Positions 54,337 to 64,000 are shown, counted from the stretch's first letter. The stretch is 64,000 nt of DNA from CAVTLG01 sp963802635 (GCA_963802635.1 CAWDJJ010000001.1:930001-994000); one strand, 5' to 3'. Translations and numbers: made by a program. Notes: generated by a model from the sequence alone, not told the origin.

Positions 54337-56073
54337 AAGAAACGTTGAACATTGAAACTGAACGTGTAGATGATATTGCGCTGTTACTAGCACACATGCA
54401 GCGCATGAATATCTCTGAGCTGCTAGATAAGCATATCCCAGTTCATGGCAATCGGAAGGGATTAAGTGTAGGAAATGTGACGATGGTTTGGCTCTCTCAT
54501 ATCCTTTCAGAAGCGGATCATAAAATGCACCATGTACAAGAGTGGGCAATGCGACGAAAAGAAATACTACGTGGCTGCGGATTGAAGACGCTTGAACCAC
54601 AAGATATGACAGATGATCGCCTTGCAGATGTTTTGCATGCTTTAAGCAGCGATATCCATTGGTCAGCATTTGAACAGGATTTGATGGGAAGCCTGGTGCG
54701 AGTGTATGATATGCAAAAAGCACGTATACGTGTTGATACGACTAGCGTCATGAGTTATGCTGAAGTGAGTGAACAGGGATTACTGCAATTCGGGCACAGC
54801 AAAGACCATCGACCTGACCTGCCACAACTCAAACTGGTGCTCGCAAGTTTGGATCCTTTGGGAATGCCATTGGCGACAGAAGTGATTTCGGGTGAAAAGG
54901 CAGATGACCCGGTGTACCTGCCAATCATGAAGCGGGTGCGTGAAGGACTCAAAAGGGAAGGACTGTTGTATATAGGGGATTGCAAGATGGCAGCATTCCA
55001 AACACGTGCGACCATTCAATCCTCGAAAGATTTTTATTTATGCCCTCTTTCAGCTATACACATCTCATCACAGCAACTCCAGCAAGAAGTGGATACATTG
55101 AGAAAGAACGGAGAGCCGCTCATAAAGGTTGAACGCGTGAATGAGAAAAATGAGCGTATTTGTATTGCTCAAGGGTATGAAATGAAACAAGAGTTGGATA
55201 GCGAGAGAGATGGGCAGATATCTGCATGGACGGAACGCCGATTGCTGATCCAATCAACGCGTGGAGCAGAAGGAGCGAAGCGTTCTTTGCTAGAACGCTT
55301 AGAAAAAGCAGAGCAAGCTATACAGGAGCTATTGGTGAGAAAGCAAGGAAAGCAGCGCCTAAAAACACGTGTGGAAGTAGAGAGAGCCATACAAGAGGTG
55401 TTAAAGATATTTCGCGTGGAAGATTTATTAGAGATTGCTATTTATGAAGAAAAGCGGGAAATCCCAGTTCGTGCTTATGGAGGGAAAACTCTCCTCACCA
55501 CGTCAAGAGAGCCTTTTTACGATCAAGAGTACACGAATGGAAAAAGCACTCGAGTATACTATAAGTCATCTGGGCTGGCGTGTCTATGTTACAAATCAGG
55601 GAAAAGAATATCTTCCTTTAGAACAAGCTGTAGAGGCATACCGTGATGAATATCTTGTCGAGCGGTGCTTCGAGCGCCTCAAAGGACATCCTTTCTCATT
55701 GGCTCCTCTCTATGTGCAGCGTGATGATCATCGAGTAGGATTAGTGCGCTTGTTGACGATTGCTTTGCGTGTTTTAACGCTGTTGGAAGGTGTCGTTCGT
55801 CAACGTTTACAAGAGCTGAAGGGAGAGCTTGCCGGACTCTACGCAGGAAATCCCAAACGTCGCACGAATCAACCGACTGCGGAACGATTATTGGAAGCCT
55901 TCCATGAAGTGACGCTTACCATCGTTCGTGCTCCTGGGTTCATACAACGCCATATTACGCCACTTTCCTCTCTTCAGCAAGAAATTTTAACGTTATTAGG
56001 CTTTACGTCTGTCATCTATTCTCAATTGGCGGATGATTCTTAATTTCCGTCTGGAAAATGAGCGAACCATGAG
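54279..56073 (+). mobile_element. IS1634-family element, copy B, within hicAB
   Basis: 1795 bp, ends CTCATGGTTCGCTCA and its complement, 6-bp target duplication ACAGTT (54273-54278 and 56074-56079). It separates hicB from hicA and from the original promoter. It is one base longer than copy A because of an insertion near 55482. Confidence 0.95.
54333..56043 (+). pseudogene. IS1634-family transposase, frameshifted
   Basis: Same protein as 52304-54013 with a few substitutions. After EKREIPVRAYGGK the frame is lost because copy B has GAGGGAAAAC where copy A has GAGGAAAAA, a net gain of one base. The C-terminal half (SSPRQESLFTIKS to the end) is in the next frame. The enzyme is likely inactive, but the element could be moved by copy A. 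Confidence 0.9.
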
Positions 56074-56091
56074 ACAGTTAGGAGGAGAAAA

Positions 56092-56298
56092 ATGAAATCA
56101 GCACATTACTCCATAGTCATACAATGGAGCAATCGAGATCAGGCTTATCTCGTCAATGTTCCTGAACTGCCAGGTTGCCATACGCACGGAGAAACGTACG
56201 AAGAAGCACTCAAAAATGCCTTAGAGGTCATCGAGCTATGGATAGAAGCGGCAGAGAAAGACGGTAGGCCTATTCCGTCCCCTAGAACAGCAGCATAA
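56092..56298 (+). CDS. hicB: HicB-type antitoxin
   Basis: 68 residues of the HicB/DUF1902-like RNase H fold: YSIVIQWSNRDQAYLVNVPE, LPGCHTHGETYEEALKNALE and a short tail. The length is that of the small HicB forms without a C-terminal DNA-binding domain, so autoregulation would need another protein. ATG 56092 has AGGAGG upstream, a site that also was the end of hicA. It is now downstream of IS copy B and depends on read-through or IS-borne promoters. Confidence 0.9.
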   Translation: MKSAHYSIVIQWSNRDQAYLVNVPELPGCHTHGETYEEALKNALEVIELWIEAAEKDGRPIPSPRTAA

Positions 56299-56320
56299 AG
56301 CAGGCAGGCGAAACATACTT

Positions 56321-57052
56321 ATGAGTAGTCTCACGCTATTAGGTACCGGAACGTGTCAGATCGAACATGAGCGGCGCGCATCCAGCGTGTTATTGGAGTT
56401 GGCACAGACTCACGTGCTGTTCGACTGCGGACATGGCGTTGTACAACGCTTGCTGGAAGTCGGCGTCCTGCATAAACAGCTCCAACATGTCGTACTCTCA
56501 CATTTTCATCCCGACCACGTCTCAGATCTTATCCCTCTATTACAGGCTGGTGCCTGGTCGCAGCGTGATCCACGTAGTACGAATCTACATATTTATGGGC
56601 CTGTCGGTGTACAAAGATTGCTTGATGGCTTGATGCAGCTCTTTGGCAGCAAGAGTTTCCGCCAGCCGTCATACGCAGTAATAGTACACGAGATCACAGA
56701 GGAACACTTTACTATCGGCTCACAGCATTTTGAGTTCCTGAGCTTACCGCCAGCAGGCAATCATGGTCTGCGTTTTAGTTGGCAGGGTAAACGCTATGCC
56801 ATCACGGGCGATTCCTATTTTCACGAGCAAGAGATCGCTTTTCTGACACATGTTGATTTGGCAATCATCGATGCTGGGCATATTTCGGATACGCAGATTG
56901 TAGACCTGGCAGTAGCCACACAGACCAAAACGCTCGTATGTTCCCATCTCTACCGCGAAATCGACGCCACGCGCCTGCAAGTAGAGGCGGCAGCACAGGG
57001 ATATACAGGCACGATCCTGGTAGGCAGAGATCTGCTCTCGTTTCTGCTCTAA
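56321..57052 (+). CDS. Metallo-beta-lactamase-fold hydrolase, RNase Z-like
   Basis: 243 residues. SHFHPDHVSDL is the HxHxDH zinc motif (about residue 67), ITGDSY the later Asp and SHLYRE the last His. LTLLGTGTCQ with RRASSVLLEL is the start found in RNase Z-like proteins. The exosite needed for tRNA binding is not visible, so the substrate is uncertain. It lies 22 bp after hicB. Confidence 0.88.
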   Translation: MSSLTLLGTGTCQIEHERRASSVLLELAQTHVLFDCGHGVVQRLLEVGVLHKQLQHVVLSHFHPDHVSDLIPLLQAGAWSQRDPRSTNLHIYGPVGVQRLLDGLMQLFGSKSFRQPSYAVIVHEITEEHFTIGSQHFEFLSLPPAGNHGLRFSWQGKRYAITGDSYFHEQEIAFLTHVDLAIIDAGHISDTQIVDLAVATQTKTLVCSHLYREIDATRLQVEAAAQGYTGTILVGRDLLSFLL

Positions 57053-57142
57053 TTTCATTATTCGTTTGCCGAACCCTCTCGAACAGGAGTCCACCCAGCA
57101 TACACAGCAAACGATCAGCGGCACCAAAAACCTGCAAATCGT

Positions 57143-57171
57143 GAGTGGCGTTTCTGAATGCCTATGGGTAT
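57143..57171. repeat. Half copy of the palindromic interspersed element
   Basis: GAGTGGCGTTTCTGAATGCC and TATGGGTAT match the right half of the elements at 44881 and 50776. Confidence 0.65.
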
Positions 57172-57341
57172 ACGCAAATTTTGCTGACACGACGCTATTA
57201 TTTGCCACAGATTTGTTGAATTTCTCCAATCGATGTGTTATTATTACCATACAGGTAACGAAAAACACCAATCCAAAATCAAAAAATATGAAACCCTATA
57301 AGATAACAGAGCATTGTAGTAGGACAAGGAGAAAGATTCGT

Positions 57342-57701
57342 ATGTATCCATTGATCACCAGAGATCCGGTCAGCGGCGAGGAACTGATTGTCACTCGCCT
57401 GGAGTGTCCCGCCAGCGGGATCGTCATTGAGGGACGCTTCGAGCTGGGCTGGATCGGTCGCCTGACGCGTGAGCAGCTAGATTTTGTGGAGCTGTTGGTG
57501 AAATATCGCGGCAATATTCAGAAGCTGGCCGCAGAAATGAACGTGGCATACAACACTGCGCGGGCACGGCTCGACGATATCGTGACGGCCCTGGGCGGCC
57601 TGCCTGAACATGATGGACGCATTGATCGTCGCGCTGTGCTTGATCGACTGGCATCAAAAGAGATCAATGTGGAAGAGGCTATGCGGCTTCTGAAAGGTTA
57701 A
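57342..57701 (+). CDS. DUF2089-type helix-turn-helix protein
   Basis: 119 residues from ATG 57342, with AAGGAG 9-10 nt upstream (the longer frame to 57066 is not supported). YPLITRDPVSGEELIVTRLE and GIVIEGRFELGWIGRLTREQ are the DUF2089 core; VAYNTARARLDDI is the recognition helix region, and EINVEEAMRLLKG a C-terminal helical hairpin. The family regulates envelope-type operons next to DUF4097/beta-helix proteins. It lies 16 bp before such a gene. Confidence 0.88.
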   Translation: MYPLITRDPVSGEELIVTRLECPASGIVIEGRFELGWIGRLTREQLDFVELLVKYRGNIQKLAAEMNVAYNTARARLDDIVTALGGLPEHDGRIDRRAVLDRLASKEINVEEAMRLLKG

Positions 57702-57717
57702 AGGAAGGAATTTTTCT

Positions 57718-59463
57718 ATGGAACAGACATTTCCCGCAGGTGCAACACAACGCATCGTGATTGCGGATGTGGCAGGTGATCTCAAGGTACAAGGCTGGGA
57801 TCAGCAAAGCATAAAGGTCTCCACAGATGCACATATTGATATTCTACAATTGGAGGGCGATGCCTTGATCATTAGCGGATGTAAAGATGATCTCGCGCTA
57901 GCTGTTCCCTATGAAGCCATCATCAGTGCCAGAAATATCAAACACGATGTTTCCATCGAGAATGTACGCCAGGCGACCTTACAGGACATCAGTAGTGATC
58001 TGAGAGTGGCAAAAGTCACAACGGTACATATAGAGGGAAACATCAAGGGAGATGTCATGCTGGTCGAAGCGTCACAGGTCAATGGTGGATCAGTGAATGG
58101 CGATCTGCGGCTACAAAGTATCGGAGAAGCCAGCATTGGTCACGTTGGCAAAGACCTGACAGTCAGGGAAGTTTCTCGGCTGCAAGCTCGCAGTGTAGGG
58201 CACGATTGTGATGTGCATAATAGCGCTTACCTTGAAATGGTCATTGGCTCGGTCGGTAAAGACCTGCAAATAGATGGTGCTCAGAGCGTGCAGGCCGCCA
58301 ACATCGGGCATGATTGCAGTTTGCGGGATATCCAGGGTGACATTAAGATCAGCCACATCGGCGCAGATGTCGATATAAGAGGCGTCGGAGGAAACGTCCA
58401 GGTTGGCAATAGCGGGGCTGACTTGCATCTGCAAAATGTGGGTGGCAATGTCATCCTGGGTCATATTGGCCGCGATGGACAGATCAGGACAGTGGGCGGC
58501 AATGTGCAGACCGGCAATATCGGCGCAGATGCCCACATTGAAGGGGTTCATGGCAACATCACTATCGGCAAAATTGGCAAAGATGTTCGTATACAGGCTG
58601 ACTTTCCACCCACCAGCATGACGCAGGTTCACGCAAGTGGCGATGCCGCTATCGTTCTACCGGCCAACGCCGATATGACTATCCATGCTACGGTAGGTGG
58701 CAACGTCAATGGTTGCTCAGTTGTTTCACATACCCGCGGCAGCCGTGTGACGCTGATTTATGGTAATGGTGCGGCTCGACTAGAGTTGCACGTTGGCGGC
58801 GATCTCAACCTGCTCGGCGAAGCGTCACCGAAGAGTAGTAGCAGTGCGTGGGATTGGCACTGGAATCAGTTCTCGCAGGATATGGCCGAATTTGGGCGTG
58901 AGATGGGCCAGTTCGGTCAAGAACTCAGTTGGGAGATCAATGAGGTCGTCAACGAGGCAACATCGTCTGCGAGCATGCGTGCGGCACGGGTCGCCGAGAA
59001 ACAGCGGCGCAAGGCTGAAGAGCAACGGCGTAAAGCAGAGCAACAGGCCCAACGAGCCAGTGAACGTGCTGCACGTCTGAATGTTCGCATCAACAATCGC
59101 GAGTGGCATATGGATAGCGAGCGCGTTGAGCGTATTGTGGAGCAAGCTCGTCAGGCTGCCGCAGAAGGTGTCTCGGGAGCACTGGAGGCCGTGGAACAGG
59201 CGTTAAAAAACTTGAGCGTACCTCAACCTCCCGTGCCACCGAGACCGCCTGAACCCGCACAACAAGAGGTGCCAGGAGAGTATCCTGAGTCTGAGCCGGG
59301 TGAGACAGCGTCTGGCATAGAGGAAATAGAGACGCCCGCGACTGGTGAGCCTGTACCTACCGCCAATCCAGAGCAGGAGCGCGAGGCCATTTTGCGCATG
59401 ATTGCCGAAGGACGCATTACCCCCGAAGAGGGCGATATGTTATTAGAGGCGCTGGGCGGCTAA
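57718..59463 (+). CDS. Large repetitive beta-helix protein with SHOCT-like C-terminus
   Basis: 581 residues. Residues 1-330 are short repeats with G-D/H-I-G-x-D/N patterns (IGHVGKDLTVREV, GNVQTGNIGADAHIEGVHGN, GNITIGKIGKDVRIQA), as in bactofilin and DUF4097 beta-helices. Residues 420-490 are a charged coiled coil (AEKQRRKAEEQRRKAEQQAQ), then a Pro/Glu-rich stretch, and the end AEGRITPEEGDMLLEALGG resembles SHOCT or the end of the DUF2089 protein. There is no signal peptide. It may form a polymer or scaffold under control of the DUF2089 protein (inference). Confidence 0.8.
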   Translation: MEQTFPAGATQRIVIADVAGDLKVQGWDQQSIKVSTDAHIDILQLEGDALIISGCKDDLALAVPYEAIISARNIKHDVSIENVRQATLQDISSDLRVAKVTTVHIEGNIKGDVMLVEASQVNGGSVNGDLRLQSIGEASIGHVGKDLTVREVSRLQARSVGHDCDVHNSAYLEMVIGSVGKDLQIDGAQSVQAANIGHDCSLRDIQGDIKISHIGADVDIRGVGGNVQVGNSGADLHLQNVGGNVILGHIGRDGQIRTVGGNVQTGNIGADAHIEGVHGNITIGKIGKDVRIQADFPPTSMTQVHASGDAAIVLPANADMTIHATVGGNVNGCSVVSHTRGSRVTLIYGNGAARLELHVGGDLNLLGEASPKSSSSAWDWHWNQFSQDMAEFGREMGQFGQELSWEINEVVNEATSSASMRAARVAEKQRRKAEEQRRKAEQQAQRASERAARLNVRINNREWHMDSERVERIVEQARQAAAEGVSGALEAVEQALKNLSVPQPPVPPRPPEPAQQEVPGEYPESEPGETASGIEEIETPATGEPVPTANPEQEREAILRMIAEGRITPEEGDMLLEALGG

Positions 59464-59555
59464 TCGTTCACGAAGAAATAGGGGCGGTTGCAACAAGGGA
59501 CACGTCCCTACTCATTATCACTCATGCATTCGTTGGAGGCGAAACAAATGGCGCA

Positions 59556-60797
59556 CTACGATAAGGCAGCGACTAGCGCGTCGATCTCCTGCAAGGTGTT
59601 ATAATGCACAGCTCCCACACGAAGCAAGCCGCCATGCTCGGCCAGACCAAGACGCTTTACAATCGAATAAGCGTAAAAGTCACCATCCCAGGCATAGATG
59701 TTCTGACGCGCTAGTGCCTCAGCGATAGCACGCGGCGTACGATCTGCTAGCGTAAAAGAGAACGTAGGCACACGCTGCTGCATACGCTGTGGATCGTCGA
59801 TACCCCAGATATGAATACCAGGGATCGTCGATAATCCTGCCAACAGCGCCCGATTGAGCGTGAGTTCGTATGCCTCAATCGCCTTCATCGTTCGCATCAG
59901 AGCCTGGCGGTGTTCGCTCAGTAGTTCCTGTGGCGGCTCTGCAAGATCCATACCAAATGTATTACCAAGCCAGGCCAGATATTCTAGTGCTCCCAGGACA
60001 CCAGCGATAGACTCAAAGCTCTGCGTGCCAGTCTCGAATTTGTCTGGTGGGAGATTGCCAGCGGGCCGCACCTTGTAAGCGGTCAATTGATCCAGCAGAG
60101 CATATTTACCATAAAGTATACCCGTATGCGGCCCAAAGAATTTGTAGGCCGAGCAGGCCAGAAAATCGCAGTCCAAAGCCTGCACATCGATTAATCGGTG
60201 GGGGGCATACTGTACAGCGTCAATAAAGCAGAGCGCGCCAACACGATGCGCCTGTTGCACGATTTGCTGTACATCGTTGATCGTACCTAAGGCATTCGAG
60301 GCATAACCAACTGCCACGATCTTGGTGCGCGTAGTGAGTTGACATTCCAGGTCCTCGATAGATAGCGTATAATCCTCAGGCTGTACATCTACCCAACGCA
60401 CCTGGCAACCGCGATCTTCGGCGATGAGCAACCAGGGGGCGATATTGGCATCGTGATCGAGTTGTGTCACCACGATCTCATCGCCTGGATTAAGCAAACG
60501 TGCCAGGCTGCGGCTGATATGCAGTGTCAGGCTGGTCATGTTCTGTCCGAAAACGATTTCTTCTGGCCTTGCAGCATTGAGAAAGTCAGCCACAGCCTGC
60601 CGCGCCTGCGCAACCACAGCCTCTGACTCCTGGCTAGTGCGGAATACACCTCCGTGATTGGCATTCGTAAAGCGCTGGTAACGCTGCATACGCGCAATAA
60701 CTTCCTGCGCAACCTGTGTACCGCCAGGGTTATCAAAAAAGCACGCGCCTGAAGCCAGTGCAGGAAAATGTGTGCGAATTAAGTCCTGATCGAGCAC
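59556..60797 (-). CDS. Cysteine-desulfurase-like class V aminotransferase
   Basis: 413 residues from GTG 60797, chosen because GGAGG lies 8 nt upstream; a longer frame from 60890 has no such signal. The PLP Lys is in CSAYKFFGPHTGILYGK, DHDANIAPW and DAVQYAPHRLIDVQ are the cofactor-binding region, and NPGGTQVAQEVI is the N-terminal helix start. It belongs to the cysteine-desulfurase-like (VC1184-type) branch. The usual catalytic Cys loop of NifS/SufS is not evident, so sulfur transfer is doubtful. Confidence 0.9.
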   Translation of the reverse strand: MLDQDLIRTHFPALASGACFFDNPGGTQVAQEVIARMQRYQRFTNANHGGVFRTSQESEAVVAQARQAVADFLNAARPEEIVFGQNMTSLTLHISRSLARLLNPGDEIVVTQLDHDANIAPWLLIAEDRGCQVRWVDVQPEDYTLSIEDLECQLTTRTKIVAVGYASNALGTINDVQQIVQQAHRVGALCFIDAVQYAPHRLIDVQALDCDFLACSAYKFFGPHTGILYGKYALLDQLTAYKVRPAGNLPPDKFETGTQSFESIAGVLGALEYLAWLGNTFGMDLAEPPQELLSEHRQALMRTMKAIEAYELTLNRALLAGLSTIPGIHIWGIDDPQRMQQRVPTFSFTLADRTPRAIAEALARQNIYAWDGDFYAYSIVKRLGLAEHGGLLRVGAVHYNTLQEIDALVAALS

Positions 60798-60890
60798 GAT
60801 ATGTCCTCCATAGCTGCCAGATAACGAATCAGTCTTTGTAATGACTCCCATTCTATCACGTGGTAGCAGATCCATCTGCGTATGACACAC

Positions 60891-61229
60891 GGTGTACAGT
60901 TGGTACAGTACAGGAAAGAAGTCAAAGTTTCGTCTTTAGCCGTGCTCATGCGCTGTCTACGCTGTCAATTTGAGAAGTACCTGGGGGTTGTACCTTGTAA
61001 CAAACGGAATGCTCGATGATGCTGCGGTACCGTTGGCGGTGGTACTATCGGAAGATAGCTCCTCTAGTATATTATGAGGGAAGGAATAATTCTTGCGGTA
61101 GAGTTTGCTGTAAGTGGCGTTGCTGAATGCATATGGATGTCGATAGCAAAAAAGACATGGTTCTGGAAGACATTACTAAGCTGGTTTGCACATTGACTTT
61201 GTTTATTGCGAAAGGGAATTGTATCGCTC
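60891..61229. other. Intergenic region with a half-copy repeat
   Basis: No gene seen. AAGTGGCGTTGCTGAATGC and ATATGGAT at 61112-61139 match the palindromic element. The promoter for the large downstream gene should be here. Confidence 0.55.
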
Positions 61230-64000
61230 ATGGGTATCGAATCTTCGGCAGGGAAGCCTGAGGAAGCAAAGAAGAGTGGTGGTTCGGGACGGACTTGGGA
61301 TTAAATTTCCTACAGAAATTTAAAAAGGGGAGTAAATCGCGTCCTCCAGATGCTGGACCATCTAACAATGACAACAGAGACGGGTCCGACAAAACAAGCA
61401 AGCAAACTGGCAACTCTCAAGAGTCTAAGGCCGATGTGCTACGCTTTCGGCGTGACTTTACAGAGTCAACTGAGCCAGAGCCTAGCCAGTTCGCGCCATC
61501 GATATCAGAATGGAAGCTGAAAGAGGGGCCGCAGGTTTCGCAAGAAATAGTAAAAGAGTACAACCAGGCACTAGACACATGGGAAGGAGGGAAACATCGT
61601 CTTCGTCGGTTGGATACAGTTGGGGGGGGTGGGAATTATCAAGAAGTTCTGGGTAGCGCTGAGCTCATAGAAAGCATGAACAAGGCTTCTGCTACGCTTA
61701 TGGAGGGGGCTTTCCTCATTGGGAGAGAGAAACATGCTGAATTTCTGGAAAAGTGGGAAGCTATCCACACTGAGAGATACGCACAGGTACGAGGAGAACT
61801 CATGAGCAAGCTGTGCAACTCCGAGTACTACGAGGTTTACCGGCAGACAGAAGAGTGGAAGTTGGCGATGAAGCAATTTCGCGAAGAGTATCCATCTGCT
61901 GCGTCAGCTTCATTAAAATATCGAAAAGATTTGCAAAAGGCGTGGAGGCGCACATACGACGCAAGTGCACGCTTTAGAAGTGCCTTCGGCCCGGATACGT
62001 TCTCTACTATGAAAGATCAATTGAATTCGGCGTTACGGAAAGATGACCCTGGAACGATAGCACAACGTCTTACCGATGCCATGAAGGAGTGGCAACAAGT
62101 TACTCAAAGTGATTTCAATAGCGCGAAGCCGACCAGGGAACTTGGGACAGTTTCAGGGTTTGGCACGCTTAGTCGTCCGCTATCAGAACAGAAGCTTAAA
62201 GCAGGAGAAGTAATTTCAGAAGCAACGGTAGAAGGCTACAACCAGGCACGAAACACATGGAAAGAAGGGGAAAGCCGTCTTGACCAATTTCGGGAAGTGG
62301 AGGGAGGAGGGAATTATCAAGAAGTTCTGGACAAAGCTGAACTCATAGAAAGCATGAACAAAGCTTCTGCTACGCTGATGCGAGGAACTTTCCTGATCGG
62401 GAGAGAGGTACATACTAGTTTTATCGGTGATAAGAAAGCCCACGGAACTGAGGGCTTCGGGGAAGTGCATAAGCAGGTGGGAGCAAGGCTTATGTGGGAC
62501 TTGCGCAATCCCGAGTATCATCGGGTTTACGAGCAGACAGAAGTGTGGAAATCGGCAATGGAACGATTTCGTGACAAGTATCTATCTGCTGCACCGAATT
62601 TATTGAAAGATCAAAAAGCATTGCAACAGACATGGGAGCAGATATACGCGGAAACTAAAGCTGATACAGAGCTGAAGTCCCGCCTGGATGCACTCACTAC
62701 CGTGAAAGATAACTTGTGGATCTCGTTAACGTTAAGTAGAGAGGCTTCTTACATGAAGATGGGAGAGCGCCTTACCGAGGCTATAGACGAGTGGCAACGA
62801 GTTACTCAAAGTGATACCAATAAAATGCTGACCAGAAAGGAAGTTTGGGAGTCTGATCAGTGGCTCTATCATAACCAGTCAGCAGGGCGGATTGAAGTGG
62901 TATCGCAAGTTTCACAAGAAATGATAGAAGAGTACAACCAGGCACTAGACACATGGGCAGCAGGAAAAAGTTCTATTGGGATTTTGGGAACGGCTGAGGG
63001 AGAAGGGAATTATCAAAAAGTTCTGGGTAGCGCTGAACTTATAGAAAGCATGAACAAGGCTTCTGCTACGCTTATGGAAGGGACTTTCCTAGTCGGACAA
63101 GAGAGATATCTTCGGTTTTTGAACATGTGGGGATCTAAAGATAATAACAGCCACAAACAGGTACGAGAAGAGCTTATGGGCAAACTGTGCGAATCCAAGT
63201 ACTACGAGGTTTACCAAAAGACTGAAGCGTGGAAATTGGCAATGAAGTTATTTCGAGAAGAATATCCATCTGCTATATCAGATTTATCGGAATATCGAAA
63301 AGAGTGGCAAGAGGCATGGAAGGATATATACAGCGCGAGTGAACGGTATACGAGTGCCTTGCGTTTGGATGCATTCTCCACCGCGAAAGATCAATTGAGT
63401 TTTGCGCTAGAGGGGAGTGACTCTAAGACAATAAAACAGAGCCTTATGCAAGCTATAGACAAGTGGTACCGAGTTACTCAAAGTGATAGCGATAGCGCAA
63501 AGCCAGCCAGGGAATCAGAGTCTAGCTGGTTTGATCGTCCGCTATCAGAACATAAGCTTAAAGCGCGACAGTCAGCTTCAGATGCAATGGTAGAAGAGTA
63601 CAACCAAGCACGAAACACATGGCAAGAAGGGGAAAGCCGTCTTGACCAATTTCGGGAAGTGGAGGGAGGAGGGAATTATCAAGAAGTTCTGGACAAAGCT
63701 GAACTCATAGAAAGCATGAACAAGGCTTCTGCTACGCTTATGGAAGGAACTTTCCTGATCGGGAGAAAGCTATATACTGATTCTATGCCCCATAATGACG
63801 ACACCAAGGAGCATGAGAAGGTGAGGGCAAGGCTTATGTGGGACCTGCGCAATCCCAAGTATCATCGGGTTTACGAGCAGACAGAAGTGTGGAAATTGGC
63901 AATGGAACGGTTTCGTGACCAGTATCTATCTGCTACACCGAGTTTATTGAAAGATCAAAAAGCATTGCAAAAGGAATGGGAGCGCATATACGCGGAAAGT
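61230..64000 (+). CDS. Start of a giant tandem-repeat protein gene (open at window end)
   Basis: From about 61262 to the window end one frame stays open for over 900 codons; its first in-frame start is TTG 61295. ATG 61230 (MGIESSAGKPEEAKKSGGSG), with AAAGGGAA upstream, lies in another frame that stops at 61304, and one missing base near 61286 would join it. After a charged head (PPDAGPSNNDNRDGSDKTSK) come four units of about 225 residues starting near 61557, 62235, 62931 and 63597. Each has NYQ(E/K)VL-(G/D)-(S/K)-AELIESMNKASAT, LxGxFLxG, an EVY/RVYEQTE-W segment and a long helical region. Units 1 and 3, and units 2 and 4, are most alike. All-helical by composition, no membrane helix. No known family recognised. 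Confidence 0.7.

Noticed and set aside
61228..63198. Minus-strand frames of 60-100 codons in the last 3 kb
   Set aside because: Repeated antisense shadows of the giant plus-strand frame.

Overview
The window looks like chromosomal DNA of a filamentous, spore-forming-type Chloroflexota, most likely class Ktedonobacteria. This is an inference from gene content: type I-D cas genes, a type II isopentenyl-diphosphate isomerase, an MGDG-synthase-like glycosyltransferase, DUF2089 and beta-helix genes, Rpn-type remnants, HTH-TPR regulators and many IS and small repeats. No rRNA or tRNA was found, so the placement rests on protein families only.

Layout. 1-4.7 kb: end of a Cas4-like nuclease gene, HD hydrolase, pentapeptide protein, acetate-transporter-like protein and a two-gene membrane sensor unit. 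5.1-23.4 kb: a complete type I-D CRISPR-Cas island. cas4-cas1-cas2 run leftward and a WYL regulator followed by cas10d-csc2-csc1-cas3-cas6 runs rightward from a shared divergent promoter. Each cas arm ends in a homologous leader and a CRISPR array that points away from the genes (33 and 10 intact repeats). Array 2 is split by a 2.6-kb IS701-like element sitting inside one spacer. The island is bracketed by about 111-bp direct repeats of the 3' end of a dipeptide epimerase gene, with a third short copy at 2.95 kb, which suggests site-specific acquisition of the whole block. 23.3-25.4 kb: the epimerase (frameshifted) and a DUF1611 gene, a pair known from D-glutamate/dipeptide metabolism. 25.7-28.8 kb: small membrane protein, PfkB kinase, membrane protein, mobA. 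29-31.9 kb: two tandem paralogous coiled-coil genes with duplicated upstream regions. 31.9-41.1 kb: housekeeping and lipid genes (fni, GT-C mannosyltransferase, purB, rpmE, glycolipid synthase, DUF1385, dual-specificity phosphatase, HAD phosphatase). 41.4-50.7 kb: Rpn remnant, HD phosphohydrolase, TPR protein, HtrA protease, membrane protein, ECF sigma/anti-sigma pair, HTH-TPR regulator. 51-56.3 kb: GNAT, small XRE protein, and a hicAB toxin-antitoxin locus broken by two inverted IS1634-family copies. 56.3-60.9 kb: RNase-Z-like MBL protein, DUF2089 plus polymer-like beta-helix protein, cysteine-desulfurase-like enzyme. 61.2-64 kb: the start of a very large ORF built from about 225-residue repeats in an A-B-A-B arrangement that runs off the window.

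Caveat: at least seven genes carry single-base frameshifts, most of them +1 changes and several in short homopolymers. One is confirmed by comparing the two IS1634 copies. Some may be consensus errors rather than real mutations, so genes marked pseudogene should be read as frame-disrupted as given.
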